Shown here piece after piece: positions 47,901 to 54,687 of a stretch of DNA of 64,000 nucleotides. The notes under the pieces were generated by a model, which was not told the origin of the DNA, made no database searches, and worked only from the letters and a program-made list of their open reading frames with translations. The stretch lies in NCBI GenBank assembly GCA_030533445.1, contig CM060064.1, positions 47,379,787 to 47,443,786 on the forward strand, written 5' to 3'. The stretch is from Cyprinodon diabolis (lineage: Eukaryota; Chordata; Actinopteri; Cyprinodontiformes; Cyprinodontidae). The translations under genes and the position numbers were made by a program. How positions within the stretch are numbered: the stretch's first letter is position 1; the number at the start of each line of letters is the position of its first letter.

Positions 47901-50358
47901 TGAATTCCAGGAAAACCCTCTATGCCCTTTGGTCCTCGCGGCCCTGTGTTTCCTTTGGGTCCCTGCACAGATCAGTTCAGAATCAATCAGTTATCGATCT
48001 AATCAGTCAGTCCCATTTTTATTTCATCCATTTTGTTCCTGAGCAATCCCAAATCTACACATCCTGTTTCTACATTCCAACAATAGTTTTTTTTATTTCT
48101 TCTAAGGTTTTCTACATGAAGCTTGGAAAGCGAAGCATTTGAAGTACTGAGCTCACTACTGGAAATAAATACCATCATCAGTGTGAAAATCTCAGCCTCG
48201 TTTGAACTCTGCAAACACACATGCTTCCACTCACTGCAAACAGCTCGGGTGAATTTCTAAGGAAGTCAGAGAACCAGCCAAAAACAGAAAACCCTGAAAA
48301 ATGTGTTTGGCCTGTTTTTGCATCAGGAATGAAGACCTGCACTTTTCATCTGATGGAGACTGGGGGCACATCCATCAGATATTGACCCTGCTCTACAGTC
48401 ATCTCTGCATGTGGTCACTAAATAACAAAGTGGGTTCCTCTATTACAAATGATCAGAGTGGTGAGAGGAACATTTATAGAAACCAATGTGAGCATAGATT
48501 ACTAAAGAGGTATAACTTCAACCATGTTTTATACTTTGCATCCTTGCGGTAAACGAAGGATTTGGAAGCACGGCTGCAGTAATCAAGATAGCTTTGACAG
48601 TTAGCAGCATGGAAGGTAAACCTGATGTGTTAGTGATGAGAAAAACTCTCACTGAGGTCCCTTACCTGATTGAAAGGCTTTAGTCTAATCTCACCTTTGT
48701 CCCTGAAACTCCAGAAACACCTGGGAGTCCTGGTTCTCCTTTTTCACCGGGTCCACCCTACGATGAGCAGATCAAACATTATCAACCCCTTAAGCATTCT
48801 AAAAGTTATCAGCATCAAAGGTTTGATGTTTCCCTTACCTGCACACCGGGTAGACCTCGCCCTCCTTCTCGACCCTACAGCAAATACAGCAGGTTAACAT
48901 CACAAATACATTCCCCTGACATCTACTGAAACATCTCTCTGGGAATTCAGAGGAAAATATGAAGATGTTTTACAGAATGTGAGACTGTATCTGGAGGATA
49001 AGGAATTTTTTATGCATTTTATTTAAAGGAGTTCAAGATGATAAATAAATAAAACAACGTGTTATTTTTTGGGTAAAACCTGGTCTTGGTCGGAGACACA
49101 GCATCCATCCCATTTGGATGGTGCAGCTCTTCTATCTAGGAATCTGGCCACATCTCCATTATGCTCACAGTAGCAGCTATGTCTCTGTTCACTGTTAATG
49201 CATCTCGGTCCATAGAAACTGTTCCTTCTGTTTGCTCATCAGAGCAGGAACCTTCAGAAAACTCACCTCCATTCCTTTCTCTCCTTTCTCCCCTGGATCC
49301 CCTTCACTTCCAGAGGTTCCCTGCAGATGGAAACAGAACAGAATTTGAAAAGGCCCGGGAGGAGGCCTGTACTTATATAGCGCTTTGCCCAAGTCAGGAG
49401 ACTTGGCTTTATACTGGCGCCACTGGGCCCTCTGACCACCACCAGTAGACAATGCAGGTGAAGTGTCTTGCCCAAAGACACAACGCTTCGATTTCAAACT
49501 CCGACATCCGACGCCACTGTTGCCCCATCCATCCATCCATCATCCATCATCCATCCATCCATCCATCATCCATCATCCATCCATCCATCCATCATCCATC
49601 CATCCATCCATCCATCCACCCATCATCCATCCATCATCCATCCATCCATCATCCATCATCCATCATCCATCCATCCATCCATCCATCCATCCATCCATCA
49701 TCCATCATCCATCCATCCATCCAACCATCCACCCATCATCCAACCATCCACCCATCATCCAACCATCCACCCATCATCCATCCATCCATCCATCCATCCA
49801 CCCATCCATCCATCCATCCATCCATCCATCCATCCATCCATCCATCATCCATCCATCCATCCATCCATCCATCCATCCATCCACCCATCATCCATCCATC
49901 CATCCATCCATCCATCCATCCATCCACCCATCATCCATCCATCCATCCATCCATCCATCCATCCATCCATCCACCCATCATCCATCCATCCATCCATCCA
50001 TCCATCCATCCATCATCCATCCATCCATCCATCCATCCACCCATCATCCATCCATCCATCCATCCACCCATCATCCATCCATCCATCCATCCATCCATCC
50101 ATCCATCCATCCATCCATCCATCCATCATCTTTATAATCCCAGAGGATCTCTTCGTTTGGTTTGTTTTATTGTTGTTTCACATCTAAGTTCTCCAACTTT
50201 TAGAAACTTCTTCCAGAAAAGTTGTTTTTATAATGAAGTTCTCAGTAAGCCTTTGAGCTGTTCTAACTTTAGAACAAGGAGATATTTCTTACCGGTTCAC
50301 CCTGATTTCCTGGTTCTCCTTTGGTTCCTGGACGATTGTTGTTACGTCCCGTTTCCCC
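11792..50358 (-). CDS. col6a4: Collagen VI alpha chain, alpha-4-like (3' half; 20 exons, 5' part outside the window)
   Basis: Extracellular-matrix collagen VI chain, transcribed right to left. I identified 20 exons by AG/GT borders and checked every junction phase; together they give 774 residues and a stop. In order: about 219 residues of Gly-X-Y helix with one NNNR interruption, a cysteine linker ([22 protein letters not shown]), vWA C1, vWA C2, an acidic linker of about 70 residues, and a Kunitz domain. From family knowledge, the alpha-3 chain has a fibronectin III domain before its Kunitz and COL28A1 has only one vWA after the helix, so the order here fits alpha-4(VI) best. The paralogue name is inference; membership in collagen VI is not in doubt. 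Exons: 50293-50358, 49267-49320, 48839-48874, 48695-48757, 47900-47962, 30325-30387, 29995-30057, 25954-26004, 25784-25819, 25646-25708, 25500-25562, 25339-25374, 25216-25252, 25122-25133, 22984-23477, 20270-20351, 17356-18009, 17044-17122, 14369-14505, 11792-11964. Confidence 0.9.
11965..14368 (-). other. Collagen VI intron between acidic and Kunitz exons
   Basis: Holds a dispersed motif (AAGACGTTTCTC near 12208, and a second part near 12345-12385). It also holds a GC-rich island at about 12531-12950 that resembles an LTR (TATAAGAAATC box, AATAAACGC signal, GGGTCCAACA end), and a CACTGTAAAAA-type repeat with many AAGTT motifs from 13599. A run of about 24 C lies at 14254-14277. No exon was found. 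Confidence 0.55.
14369..14505 (-). CDS. Collagen VI acidic unique-segment exon (137 bp)
   Basis: Codes for [32 protein letters not shown] and [13 protein letters not shown]. It is rich in Gln, Glu and Ser and looks disordered. Acceptor TGCTGTAG, donor GTACGG. There is no fibronectin III domain here, unlike alpha-3(VI). Confidence 0.85.
14848..15104. mobile_element. CACTGCAAAAA-family MITE
   Basis: From CACTACAAAAAGTTT to ATCGTTTTGCAGTG, with landmarks CATTGTCTTATTTTAAGAG and CTCATTCCATTAGCAAATC. Confidence 0.75.
15960..16567 (+). mobile_element. Solo LTR-like element
   Basis: Begins TGTCAGGTTTCTG and ends AACCAAATCCTGACA. The flanking 5 bases are CTGTC and CTGTT (4 of 5), so an old target duplication is likely. 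It shares GCCCTCTTGTGTTC, CACACCTGCTCCCAGT and TTTTGGGTC with the LTR at 6098-6587. A TATA-like TTTAAAAG is near 16261. Confidence 0.75.
17044..17122 (-). CDS. Collagen VI C-terminal linker exon (79 bp)
   Basis: Codes for [20 protein letters not shown] then PEDFFFG. There is a single Cys and an acidic end. Acceptor CTATTTCAG, donor GTAACT. Phase 1 in and phase 2 out match both neighbours. It resembles no known domain; it connects C2 to the acidic segment. Confidence 0.85.
17356..18009 (-). CDS. Collagen VI C2 von Willebrand A domain exon
   Basis: 654 bases. [13 protein letters not shown] opens the exon, then [18 protein letters not shown] starts the second C-terminal vWA domain, which runs to about [13 protein letters not shown]. 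The metal site is DSSRN, so the third MIDAS position is Asn instead of Ser. Basic patches include LPRRRRALL near the middle. Acceptor TTTCATCAG, donor GTAAGA. Remnants of an L2 LINE and an LTR lie in the intron just upstream. Confidence 0.95.
18128..18260 (+). mobile_element. L2 ORF2 fragment
   Basis: Matches 60634-60776 of the L2 element (AAAGCCAGAGCGGCATATTT, CAGTTGCCAAACTGACC, AGAGCCATAGCTCTGTTGAA) with a deletion. It lies about 120 bases upstream of the C2 exon acceptor. Confidence 0.8.
18261..18932 (+). mobile_element. LTR-like repeat, right end lost, closed by a TA tract
   Basis: Starts TGTTAGGTTTCTG and has the family block CCTCGACGCCAGAGTGCTTG and GGGTACTCCAGCC seen in the LTRs at 7794 and 26573. 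No ACA end or duplication was found. A TA microsatellite (18911-18932) follows. Confidence 0.6.
19117..19398. mobile_element. CACTGCAAAAA-family MITE, diverged ends
   Basis: CATTGCAAAAAATTTAAAT to TTTTTGCATTG, with the landmark CTCATTCCATTGGCAAAC. Confidence 0.7.
19840..20165 (+). mobile_element. LTR 3' part, 5' truncated
   Basis: CTGCCCTCTTGGGTCAG, CACACCTGCTCCCAATC, TTAAATAAACATTC and the end TTTGTGACA match the LTR family at 15960-16567. The left side runs into a repeat with TACTTTTACTCAAGTAC (about 19740-19838). Confidence 0.6.
20270..20351 (-). CDS. Collagen VI exon closing the C1 domain and starting the C1-C2 linker
   Basis: Reads [20 protein letters not shown] then KNCAICY plus a split Gly/Asp codon. 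The DL..V..C..C pattern is the usual end of a collagen VI vWA C1 domain before its cysteine linker. Acceptor CCTCTCAG, donor GTAAGC. The splice from ...SRALE to IDDSG is in phase 0. Confidence 0.92.
20534..21078 (+). mobile_element. Dispersed repeat carrying a RecQ-helicase-like fragment (copy 1)
   Basis: Begins CTAGCCTCGTGAGACCATCC. The reading [20 protein letters not shown] is followed by FLRG, a stop codon, then [20 protein letters not shown], a degraded Walker A box (GFGKS expected, GFSKS present) and helicase start. The 20534-20860 part recurs inverted at 24106-24441. I do not know the transposon superfamily. Confidence 0.7.
21196..22345 (-). mobile_element. 3' fragment of a CR1/Rex-like LINE, interrupted
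   Basis: The minus strand reads [18 protein letters not shown] near 22340-22290 and [10 protein letters not shown] near 22220, a LINE RT-thumb region. Its end is CAATAAAGGGATTTTCTATT near 21215. A separate insert lies at about 21660-22075. Multiple stops mark an old copy. Confidence 0.6.
21660..22075. mobile_element. Possible MITE with TGTGTCGCAG inverted ends
   Basis: GTGTGTCGCAGATG at the left and CTGCGACACACG at the right form about 10-base inverted ends. It splits the LINE fragment around it. No target duplication could be fixed. Confidence 0.4.
22984..23477 (-). CDS. Collagen VI C1 von Willebrand A domain exon
   Basis: 494 bases coding for almost all of the first C-terminal vWA domain: [20 protein letters not shown] at the start, [19 protein letters not shown] in the middle and [12 protein letters not shown] later. 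The metal site reads DMSDG where a full MIDAS would be DxSxS. The last Ser is Gly, as in collagen VI alpha-3-type C1 domains, so metal binding is probably weak or absent. Acceptor CCCCTCAG, donor GTGGGT. It continues in phase 0 into exon 20270-20351. Confidence 0.95.
23478..25121 (-). other. Collagen VI intron upstream of the C1 exon
   Basis: About 1.6 kb. Apart from the inverted repeat at 24106-24441 I recognise no family. GC-richer sequence at 24440-25020 carries no supportable ORF. Confidence 0.5.
24106..24441 (-). mobile_element. Dispersed repeat with RecQ-helicase-like N-terminus (copy 2, inverted)
   Basis: Minus-strand frame [20 protein letters not shown] then [20 protein letters not shown], ending [11 protein letters not shown] where the homologous copy continues to the P-loop. 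The tail CGTGAGACCATCC is the same end as copy 1. It is an inverted partner of 20534-20860. Confidence 0.7.
25122..25133 (-). CDS. 12-base microexon in the collagen VI cysteine linker
   Basis: Acceptor CTTCACAG, exon CTTGCTGTCACG, donor GTACGT. With split codons on both sides it adds ACCH and the first base of Gly. It joins [12 protein letters not shown] to [14 protein letters not shown] and supplies the CC pair of the linker. Skipping it would remove exactly four residues and keep the frame. Confidence 0.85.
25216..25252 (-). CDS. Collagen VI linker exon (37 bp)
   Basis: Reads [12 protein letters not shown] and ends with one base (G) of a split codon. This cysteine motif just after the helix is a signature of collagen VI alpha-3/4/5/6 chains and takes part in disulphide assembly. 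Acceptor TTTGTTTCAG, donor GTAGGT. Confidence 0.92.
25339..25374 (-). CDS. Last collagen VI helix exon (36 bp)
   Basis: Twelve codons, [12 protein letters not shown]. Gly-X-Y ends after two or three triplets and passes into a charged stretch, marking the C-terminal end of the triple helix. Acceptor GTCTGCAG, donor GTAAGT. Confidence 0.9.
25500..25562 (-). CDS. Collagen VI helix exon (63 bp)
   Basis: Twenty-one codons of perfect Gly-X-Y with an acidic run ([21 protein letters not shown]), acceptor CTTTATAG, donor GTGAGT. Confidence 0.93.
25646..25708 (-). CDS. Collagen VI helix exon (63 bp)
   Basis: Twenty-one codons of perfect Gly-X-Y ([21 protein letters not shown]), acceptor TTGTTCAG, donor GTGAGT. 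Confidence 0.93.
25784..25819 (-). CDS. Collagen VI helix exon (36 bp)
   Basis: Twelve codons, [12 protein letters not shown], acceptor TCTCCACAG, donor GTGAGT. The FPGYPGP run is typical of the C-terminal part of collagen VI helices. Confidence 0.92.
25954..26004 (-). CDS. Collagen VI helix exon (51 bp)
   Basis: Seventeen codons, [17 protein letters not shown], acceptor GTTTTCAG, donor GTAAAG. The spacing after PDGVG drops one residue from the repeat (GVGEQG), a small interruption that collagen VI alpha-3-type helices also carry as GVGSEG-like. That comparison is from family knowledge. Confidence 0.9.
26573..27375 (+). mobile_element. Solo LTR with 5-base target duplication CAGGT
   Basis: Starts TGTCAGGACTCCTG and ends AAATCATGACA, flanked by CAGGT at 26568-26572 and 27376-27380. 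It contains CTAAATAAACCTG (poly(A)-like signal) and CCTCGACGCCAGAGTG. It inserted into a dispersed repeat with TTTGAAGACGTTTT, whose other parts lie at 26510-26570 and 27440-27510. Confidence 0.9.
28026..28632. mobile_element. AATCGATTAATC-type MITE split by a CACTGCAAAAA MITE
   Basis: Outer element from GGGCTGAAACAATTAGTCC to AATAGTCGTTAGTTGCAG. The insert at 28169-28458 runs from CACTGCAAAAAATGG to TCGTTTTTGCAGTG. The nesting order is the reverse of that at 11023-11564. Confidence 0.75.
29440..29610 (+). mobile_element. LINE endonuclease N-terminal fragment
   Basis: The plus-strand reading [20 protein letters not shown] then ERFRLEIV, a stop, then MHGSGSL and ERGWT. This is the start of an AP endonuclease domain of a fish LINE (TWNV block), degraded by stops. 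Confidence 0.65.
29995..30057 (-). CDS. Collagen VI helix exon (63 bp)
   Basis: Twenty-one codons ([21 protein letters not shown]), acceptor TTCTTATAG, donor GTAAGC. The final triplets read GSG then GPP, so Gly remains at every third residue. Confidence 0.92.
30325..30387 (-). CDS. Collagen VI helix exon (63 bp) just downstream of the giant repeat intron
   Basis: Twenty-one codons of Gly-X-Y ([21 protein letters not shown]). The acceptor is TTTTTCTGCAG and the donor GTGTGC. About 72 bases of non-repeat DNA separate its acceptor from the array, so the branch point for the 17.5-kb intron should lie there. Candidate CTTGACC- and TTCTACG-type sites are visible. Confidence 0.93.
31550..39640. repeat. 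Higher-order repeat: two adjacent ~4.04-kb blocks of the minisatellite
   Basis: Rare unit variants recur at a fixed distance. GTTTTATGTGCTGCCTGAGG variants at 32215 and 36253, GAGCAAG at 32166 and 36204, and GGATCTATGGGATG near 31609 and 35647 are 4,038 apart. GAGTAGG at 34817 and 38858, and AAGCTT at 35147 and 39188, are 4,041 apart. The 3-base difference is explained by a deletion at about 32582 (GAGGTTTAGG). The two blocks look nearly identical by eye. Block borders are approximate. Confidence 0.85.
39600..47160. repeat. Further higher-order blocks, including a ~927-base repeat at the right end
   Basis: The rare AAGCTT-bearing unit recurs at 39188, 42037, 46222 and 47149, giving spacings of 2,849, 4,185 and 927. 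The rare CTAGAGTAGG unit at 38852, 41701 and 45908 gives 2,849 and 4,207. These are the same variant series as the ~4-kb block with internal deletions or duplications of whole units. Confidence 0.75.
47900..47962 (-). CDS. Collagen VI helix exon (63 bp) just upstream of the giant repeat intron
   Basis: Twenty-one codons of perfect Gly-X-Y ([21 protein letters not shown]), acceptor TGTGCAG, donor GTAAGA. In the transcribed direction the 17.4-kb minisatellite begins 28 bases after this donor. Confidence 0.93.
47963..48694 (-). other. Collagen VI intron, no feature seen
   Basis: About 730 bases. The frames in this stretch lack Gly-X-Y and domain similarity. An AAGCTTGGAAAGCGAAGC-like piece near 48119 weakly resembles the dispersed repeat at 12345 and 27440. 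Confidence 0.5.
48695..48757 (-). CDS. Collagen VI helix exon (63 bp)
   Basis: Twenty-one codons of perfect Gly-X-Y ([21 protein letters not shown]), acceptor CATCGTAG, donor GTGAGA. The 63-base size is the most common in this gene. Confidence 0.93.
48839..48874 (-). CDS. Collagen VI helix exon (36 bp)
   Basis: Twelve codons, [12 protein letters not shown], between acceptor GCTGTAG and donor GTAAGG. Gly is at every third residue and the exon begins in phase 0 with Gly. Confidence 0.9.
49090..49158 (+). mobile_element. Small L2 ORF1 (esterase tail) fragment
   Basis: TCGGAGACACAGCATCCATC through AGGAATCTGGCCAC matches 51978-52045 of the L2 ORF1, covering the [13 protein letters not shown] region, with a base missing after CATCCCAT. 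Confidence 0.75.
49267..49320 (-). CDS. Collagen VI helix exon (54 bp)
   Basis: Eighteen codons of unbroken Gly-X-Y ([18 protein letters not shown]) between acceptor CTGCAG and donor GTGAGT. It starts with a Gly codon and is a multiple of 9 bases, as usual for collagen exons. A 600-base ATCC microsatellite lies in the intron on its upstream side. Confidence 0.92.
49345..49526 (+). repeat. Dispersed fish repeat (TATATAGCGCTTT type)
   Basis: GTACTTATATAGCGCTTTGC and AAGTGTCTTGCCCAAAGACA are landmarks of a repeat found at many loci in fish genomes (family knowledge). It leads directly into the ATCC tract. Confidence 0.5.
49527..50127. repeat. ATCC tetranucleotide microsatellite (about 600 bp)
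   Basis: CATCC repeats interspersed with CATCATCC and CACCCATC variants. Long open frames across it (poly Ile-His-Pro-Ser or Met-Asp-Gly-Trp) are artefacts of the 4-base period. It lies about 165 bases from the helix exon 50293-50358. Confidence 0.98.
50293..50358 (-). CDS. Collagen VI helix exon (66 bp) with interruption
   Basis: Acceptor TTTCACAG and donor GTAAGA bound a 22-codon exon reading [11 protein letters not shown] then [11 protein letters not shown]. The stretch NNNR breaks the Gly-X-Y register; collagen VI alpha-3-type helices carry an interruption at the equivalent place. It is the most upstream helix exon visible. The rest of the helix, about a third of the usual 335 residues, must lie past the transposon complex beyond position 64000. 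Confidence 0.9.
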
Positions 50359-51008
50359 CTGTGAAACAAACCCAGAGCTTCGTCAGCGAGACGGAGACCT
50401 GACGCTGCATCTGACCTCCAGTTTACACTGAGTCCTGCCATCTTCTCCATCCTCCTTATTTACATTCTGTCTGCTCTCCTGCAGTGCAAAGCCCAGAGGG
50501 GCTCCAAGGAGCATGCATAGATGATGCATTAAAAACCTGCAAGCAATGCCGAAGTCAGAGCACAATAACTCCTACCACTGATTTAAAACGGCTAAAATGT
50601 CTTCACTTTTCATTTTTGCATGTAGATATATTTTCAGGAGTTATATTCTTCAACAGGTGGATAAACTAGCTGCAGAGAAACCATATTTGTTCCTTTTATT
50701 TGTGTATTTAATATGACGATTACCCAGGTTAAAATATAGAGCCCAGTAATTAATCTAATGTGTGCCGTAGATAATATACACACATAAATACATTTAAACG
50801 TCTTGAGTGAAGTATTCTGAAACATCAGTTTCCTGCTTAATTCATGTGATATTTAAATATTAACTGCTGTTTTGCTGCAGCGTGAATCAAATGAATCAGA
50901 TCCAGTTTTGCCGGCTGCTGCTCTGCACCACTGGCAGCAGAAATGGTAAATCCTCTTACTGATCATTATAATGGTTGTATATTATATTCCTCTGTTGTAT
51001 ATATATTC
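50359..51008. other. Intron sequence without a recognised feature
   Basis: Between the last visible helix exon and the L2 element. A 63-base AG/GT-bounded stretch at 50416-50478 lacks Gly periodicity and was not accepted as an exon. Confidence 0.5.
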
Positions 51009-51036
51009 CTCTGGGATATATATATATCCCAGAGGA
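51009..51036. repeat. Perfect 28-base palindrome next to the L2 5' end
   Basis: CCTCTGGGATATAT and its exact reverse complement ATATATCCCAGAGG, head to head with no spacer. It directly precedes the L2 start. Confidence 0.85.
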
Positions 51037-51218
51037 ACTCCATCTGAAGTTAAGTTATTTTCTCTGTGATATCTCTGTATCTAAGTAACTCTAACTGACT
51101 AGTTTAAAACATAGCACCTTCTGCTGCACTTTTCTACTGAGCACTTGTCAGTTTCACACGGTTTTATTTCTGATAGCAAGGAGTAGCTAGCCTAGGCTAG
51201 CGCTAGCTTAGCATTGCT

Positions 51219-52071
51219 ATGGCTTCTCTCTCTCCCTCCCTTGACTCTTTTCCAACTCTTCCTTCTTCCTCTCCTCTCTCCTGCTCTCTGTGTCAGATGT
51301 TCAGTTATTCCTCTGCCTCCTTTAGTGATAATGGGATGTGTAATAAGTGTAGTATTTTTGTAGCTTTGGAGGCGAGGGTGTCAGAGTTAGAATCCAGGTT
51401 TCAGGCTGTTGAACATCCAGGAGTTAAAGTAGGCCCCCCACGTAGCTGTCCTCCAAAAGTGCCTGAGCAGCCAGGCGATTGGGTAACTGTACGCAGAAAG
51501 CGTAGTCGTGGATCTCTGCCCACTGGTCACCACCAACCCGTTCACGTTTCTAACCGGTTTTCCCCACTCAGTGACACAACCACTGAGAAGCCCACTCTGG
51601 TGATTGGCAGCTCCATAGTCAGAAACGTGGCATTAGAGACACCAGGGACCATAGTCAAATGTTTGCCGGGGGCCAGAACGGGCGACATCAAATCCTACCT
51701 GAAACTGCTGGCTAAGGATAAGGTTAAATACAGTAAGATTGTTATTCACGCTGGTGGTAATGACACCCGGTTACGCCGATCGGAGGTCACTAAAATTAGT
51801 GTTGCTTCGGTGTGTAAAAAATGTCGGACTCCGTAATTTTCTCTGGTCCCCTCCCTGATCTGACCAGTGATGACATGTTTAGCCGCATGTCGTCATTCAA
51901 CCGCTGGTTGTCTAGGTGGTGTCCTGAAAACAACGTGGGCTACATTAATAATTGGCAATCCTTTTGGGGAAAGCCTGGTCTGATTCGGAGAGACGGCATC
52001 CATCCCACTTTGGATGGTGCAGCTCTTCTTTCTAGGAATCTGGCCACATTTATTAGTCCTCCAAAACCCTG
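51219..52071 (+). pseudogene. L2-type LINE ORF1 (esterase-like), one frameshift
   Basis: Starts [11 protein letters not shown], then a Cys-rich patch (CSLCQMF, CNKCSIF), a short coiled stretch ([17 protein letters not shown]), and an SGNH/GDSL-like core: [11 protein letters not shown] (Ser block), [11 protein letters not shown] (Gly-Asn block) and [11 protein letters not shown] (Asp-His block). The frame shifts by one base near 51815-51835, at a run of A, before [17 protein letters not shown]1 esterases of this kind are known from CR1/L2 LINEs. Confidence 0.8.
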
Positions 52072-52504
52072 ACCACCCAGGGTGCAGACCAGGAAGCAGA
52101 GTTGTAGTTTAACAGACCTCTCTGCAGCTTCTCTACTGTTACCCACTCTTTACTCCATCCAGACAGTGTCTTGCCCACGACCAAAATCTAATAAATTAGC
52201 AAAGATTCCCAAAGGAGTAAATCATGACAATCTAATTAAAATCAAAATAACTCCAATTGGGGAAAAAGTTAAAACAATTAAATGCGGTCTGTTTAACATA
52301 AGATCGCTTTCCTCTAAAAGTCTGCTAGTTAATGACTTGATTTGTGATAATCACATTGACTTGTTTTGCCTTACAGAAACCTGGCTGCAGCAAGAGGATT
52401 ATGTGAGCATAAATGAGGCAACTCCTTCAAGCTATTTAAATTTTCACATCCCCAGAAGTTCTGGGCGAGGAGGAGGAGTAGCAACAATCTTCCAGTCTGA
52501 CTTA

Positions 52505-54116
52505 CAGGTGCTGGTCATAAAATTAGAATATCATGAAAAAGTAGATTGATTTCAGTAATTCCATTTAAAAAGTGAAACTTGTATATTATATTCATACATT
52601 ACATACAAACTCATATATTTCAGATGTTTATTTTGTTTAATTTTGATGATTACAAATGACAACAAATGAAAATCTCAAATTCATCATATCAGAAAATTAG
52701 AATATTACTGAAGACCAATAAAAACAAAGGATTTATAGAAATGTTGGCCAACTGAAAAGTATGAACATGAAAAGTATGAGCATGTACAGCACTCAGTATT
52801 TAGTTGGGCCTCCTTTGGCCTGTATTACTGCAGCAATGCGGCGTGGCATGGAGTCGTTCAGTCTGTGGCACTGCTCAGGTGTTATGATAGCCCAGGTTGC
52901 TCTAATAGTGGCTTTTAGCTCTTCTGAATTGTTGGGTCTGGTGTATTGCATCTTCTTCTTCACAATACCCCATAGATTTTCTATGGGGTTAAGGTCAGGA
53001 GAGTTTGCTGGCCAATTAAGAACAGGGATACCATGGTCCTTCAACCAGGTACTGGTAGCTTTGGCACTGTGTGCAGGTGCCAAGTCCTGTTGGAAAATGA
53101 AATCTGCATCTCCAAAAAGTTGGTCAGCTGCAGGAAGCATGAAGTGCTCTAAAACTTCCTGGTATGTGGCTGCGTTGACCCTGGACCTCAGAAAACACAA
53201 TGGACCAACACCAGCAGATGACATGGCACCCCAAACCATCACTGACTGTGGAAACTTTACACTGGACTTCAAGCAACGTGGATGAAGTGCCTCTCTTCTT
53301 TTCCTCCTGACTCTGGGACCTTGATTTCCAAAGGAAATGCAAAATTTACTTTCATCAGAGAACATAACTTTGGACCACTCACCAGCAGTCAAGTCCTGTT
53401 TCTCTTTAGCCCAGGCAAGACGCTTCTGACGCTGTCTGTGGTTCAAGAGTGGCTTGACACAAGGAATGCGACAGCAGAAACCCATGTCTTTCATACGTCT
53501 GTGTGTGGTGGTTCTTGAAGCACTCACTCCAGCTGCAGTCCACTCTTTGTGAATCTCCCCCACATTTTTGAATGGGTTTTGTTTCACAATCCTCTCCAGG
53601 GTGCGGTTATCTCTCTTGCTTGTACACTTTTTTCGACCACATCTTTTCCTTCCCTTCGCCTCTCTATTAATGTGCTTGGACACTGAGCTCTGTGAACAGC
53701 CAGCCTCTTTAGCGATGACCTTTTGTGTCTTGCCCTCCTTGTGCAAGGTGTCGATGGTCGTCTTTTGGACAACTGTCAAGTCAGCAGTCTTCCCCATGAT
53801 TGTGTAGCCTATAGAACTAGACTGAAAGACCATTTAAAGGCTTTTGCAGGTGGTTTGAGTTAATTAGCTGATTAGAGTGTGGCACCAGGGGCCATCAATT
53901 TTGAACCTTTTCACAATATTCTAATTTTCTGATATGATGAATTTGAGATTTTCATTTGTTGTCATTTGTAATCATCAAAATTAAACAAAATAAACATCTG
54001 AAATATATGAGTTTGTATGTAATGTATGAATATAATATACAAGTTTCACTTTTTAAATGGAATTACTGAAATCAATCTACTTTTTCATGATATTCTAATT
54101 TTATGACCAGCACCTG
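52505..54116 (-). mobile_element. Tc1/mariner transposon, complete, inside the L2 LINE
   Basis: Bounded by TA at 52503-52504 and 54117-54118. Terminal inverted repeats at 52505-52706 and 53915-54116 are 202 bases each and look identical by eye. Each repeat holds an AAAATTAGAATAT motif near its outer and its inner end, the IR/DR layout of two transposase-binding sites. It cut the L2 ORF2 within its endonuclease region. Confidence 0.97.
52793..53833 (-). CDS. Tc1 transposase (DD34E), open reading frame intact
   Basis: 346 codons; the likely true start is the Met at codon 13 (MGKTADLTVVQKTTIDTLHK, near 53797), as Tc1 transposases begin close to the first helix-turn-helix. An N-terminal paired-like DNA-binding region (residues about 13-120) has a GRKRCGRKK basic hook. 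The catalytic triad is D160 (VMFSDESKF), D250 (FQQDLAPAHSA) and E285 (NPIENLW), with 34 residues between the second Asp and Glu. There is no stop or frameshift, so the protein could be functional. Its promoter would lie in the right-hand repeat. Confidence 0.95.
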   Translation of the reverse strand: MVFQSSSIGYTIMGKTADLTVVQKTTIDTLHKEGKTQKVIAKEAGCSQSSVSKHINREAKGRKRCGRKKCTSKRDNRTLERIVKQNPFKNVGEIHKEWTAAGVSASRTTTHRRMKDMGFCCRIPCVKPLLNHRQRQKRLAWAKEKQDLTAGEWSKVMFSDESKFCISFGNQGPRVRRKRREALHPRCLKSSVKFPQSVMVWGAMSSAGVGPLCFLRSRVNAATYQEVLEHFMLPAADQLFGDADFIFQQDLAPAHSAKATSTWLKDHGIPVLNWPANSPDLNPIENLWGIVKKKMQYTRPNNSEELKATIRATWAIITPEQCHRLNDSMPRRIAAVIQAKGGPTKY

Positions 54117-54687
54117 TACTGATTACTCCCAAAACAGTTAATACCTACAACTCTTTTGAACATTTAACCCTTAATTTCCCTCATCCAAATTTCAAGGCAA
54201 GAAAACCTCTTCTTTTTGTAACTTTGTATCGTCCGCCAGGTCCTTACTCTGAATTTTTAGATGAGTTTTCAGAGTTCCTTTCTTTTTTTCCAACATTATC
54301 TTTATTAGTTTTTCAATAATTTCCAATAATAGACAGGACATAAGTGTGCTCTCACATCGAAGGAAAGTCCAGGGTAGTTAAATTATTGTGCAGCGTTCGA
54401 CTTGTCTTTCCAGTGTATTTTAGAGCAGCACCTATGACATACAGAATATTTGAGGAAATACTAGCAAATAAAAAGAACAGAAAACAAAACACAATGCCCC
54501 CAAGCCCAAACCCCCCTAAGAAGAAACAACAATTACAATAATAACGGTTTCTCTATTTTCCAGAAATTAGCCCATATTATTTTAGTATGGTACGTGGTTC
54601 AGAAAATACAAACTCGAACATATAATCCAAAGTCGTCAAGTATACAAATGAAGATTATTTTAGGACACTGCAGGGGACCAACTATAA

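Noticed and set aside
11792..50358. Collagen XXVIII (COL28A1) identity
   Set aside because: COL28A1 has a single vWA after the helix; here two vWA domains follow it, with the collagen VI cysteine linker.
49452..50402. Long open frames of Ile-His-Pro-Ser repeats and antisense Met-Asp-Gly-Trp repeats
   Set aside because: They only translate the ATCC microsatellite; a 4-base period stays open in many frames and has no gene context.
50416..50478. 63-base AG/GT-bounded stretch, the typical collagen exon size
   Set aside because: It reads ESRQNVNKEDGEDGRTQCKL with only two Gly residues and no Gly-X-Y periodicity; probably chance.
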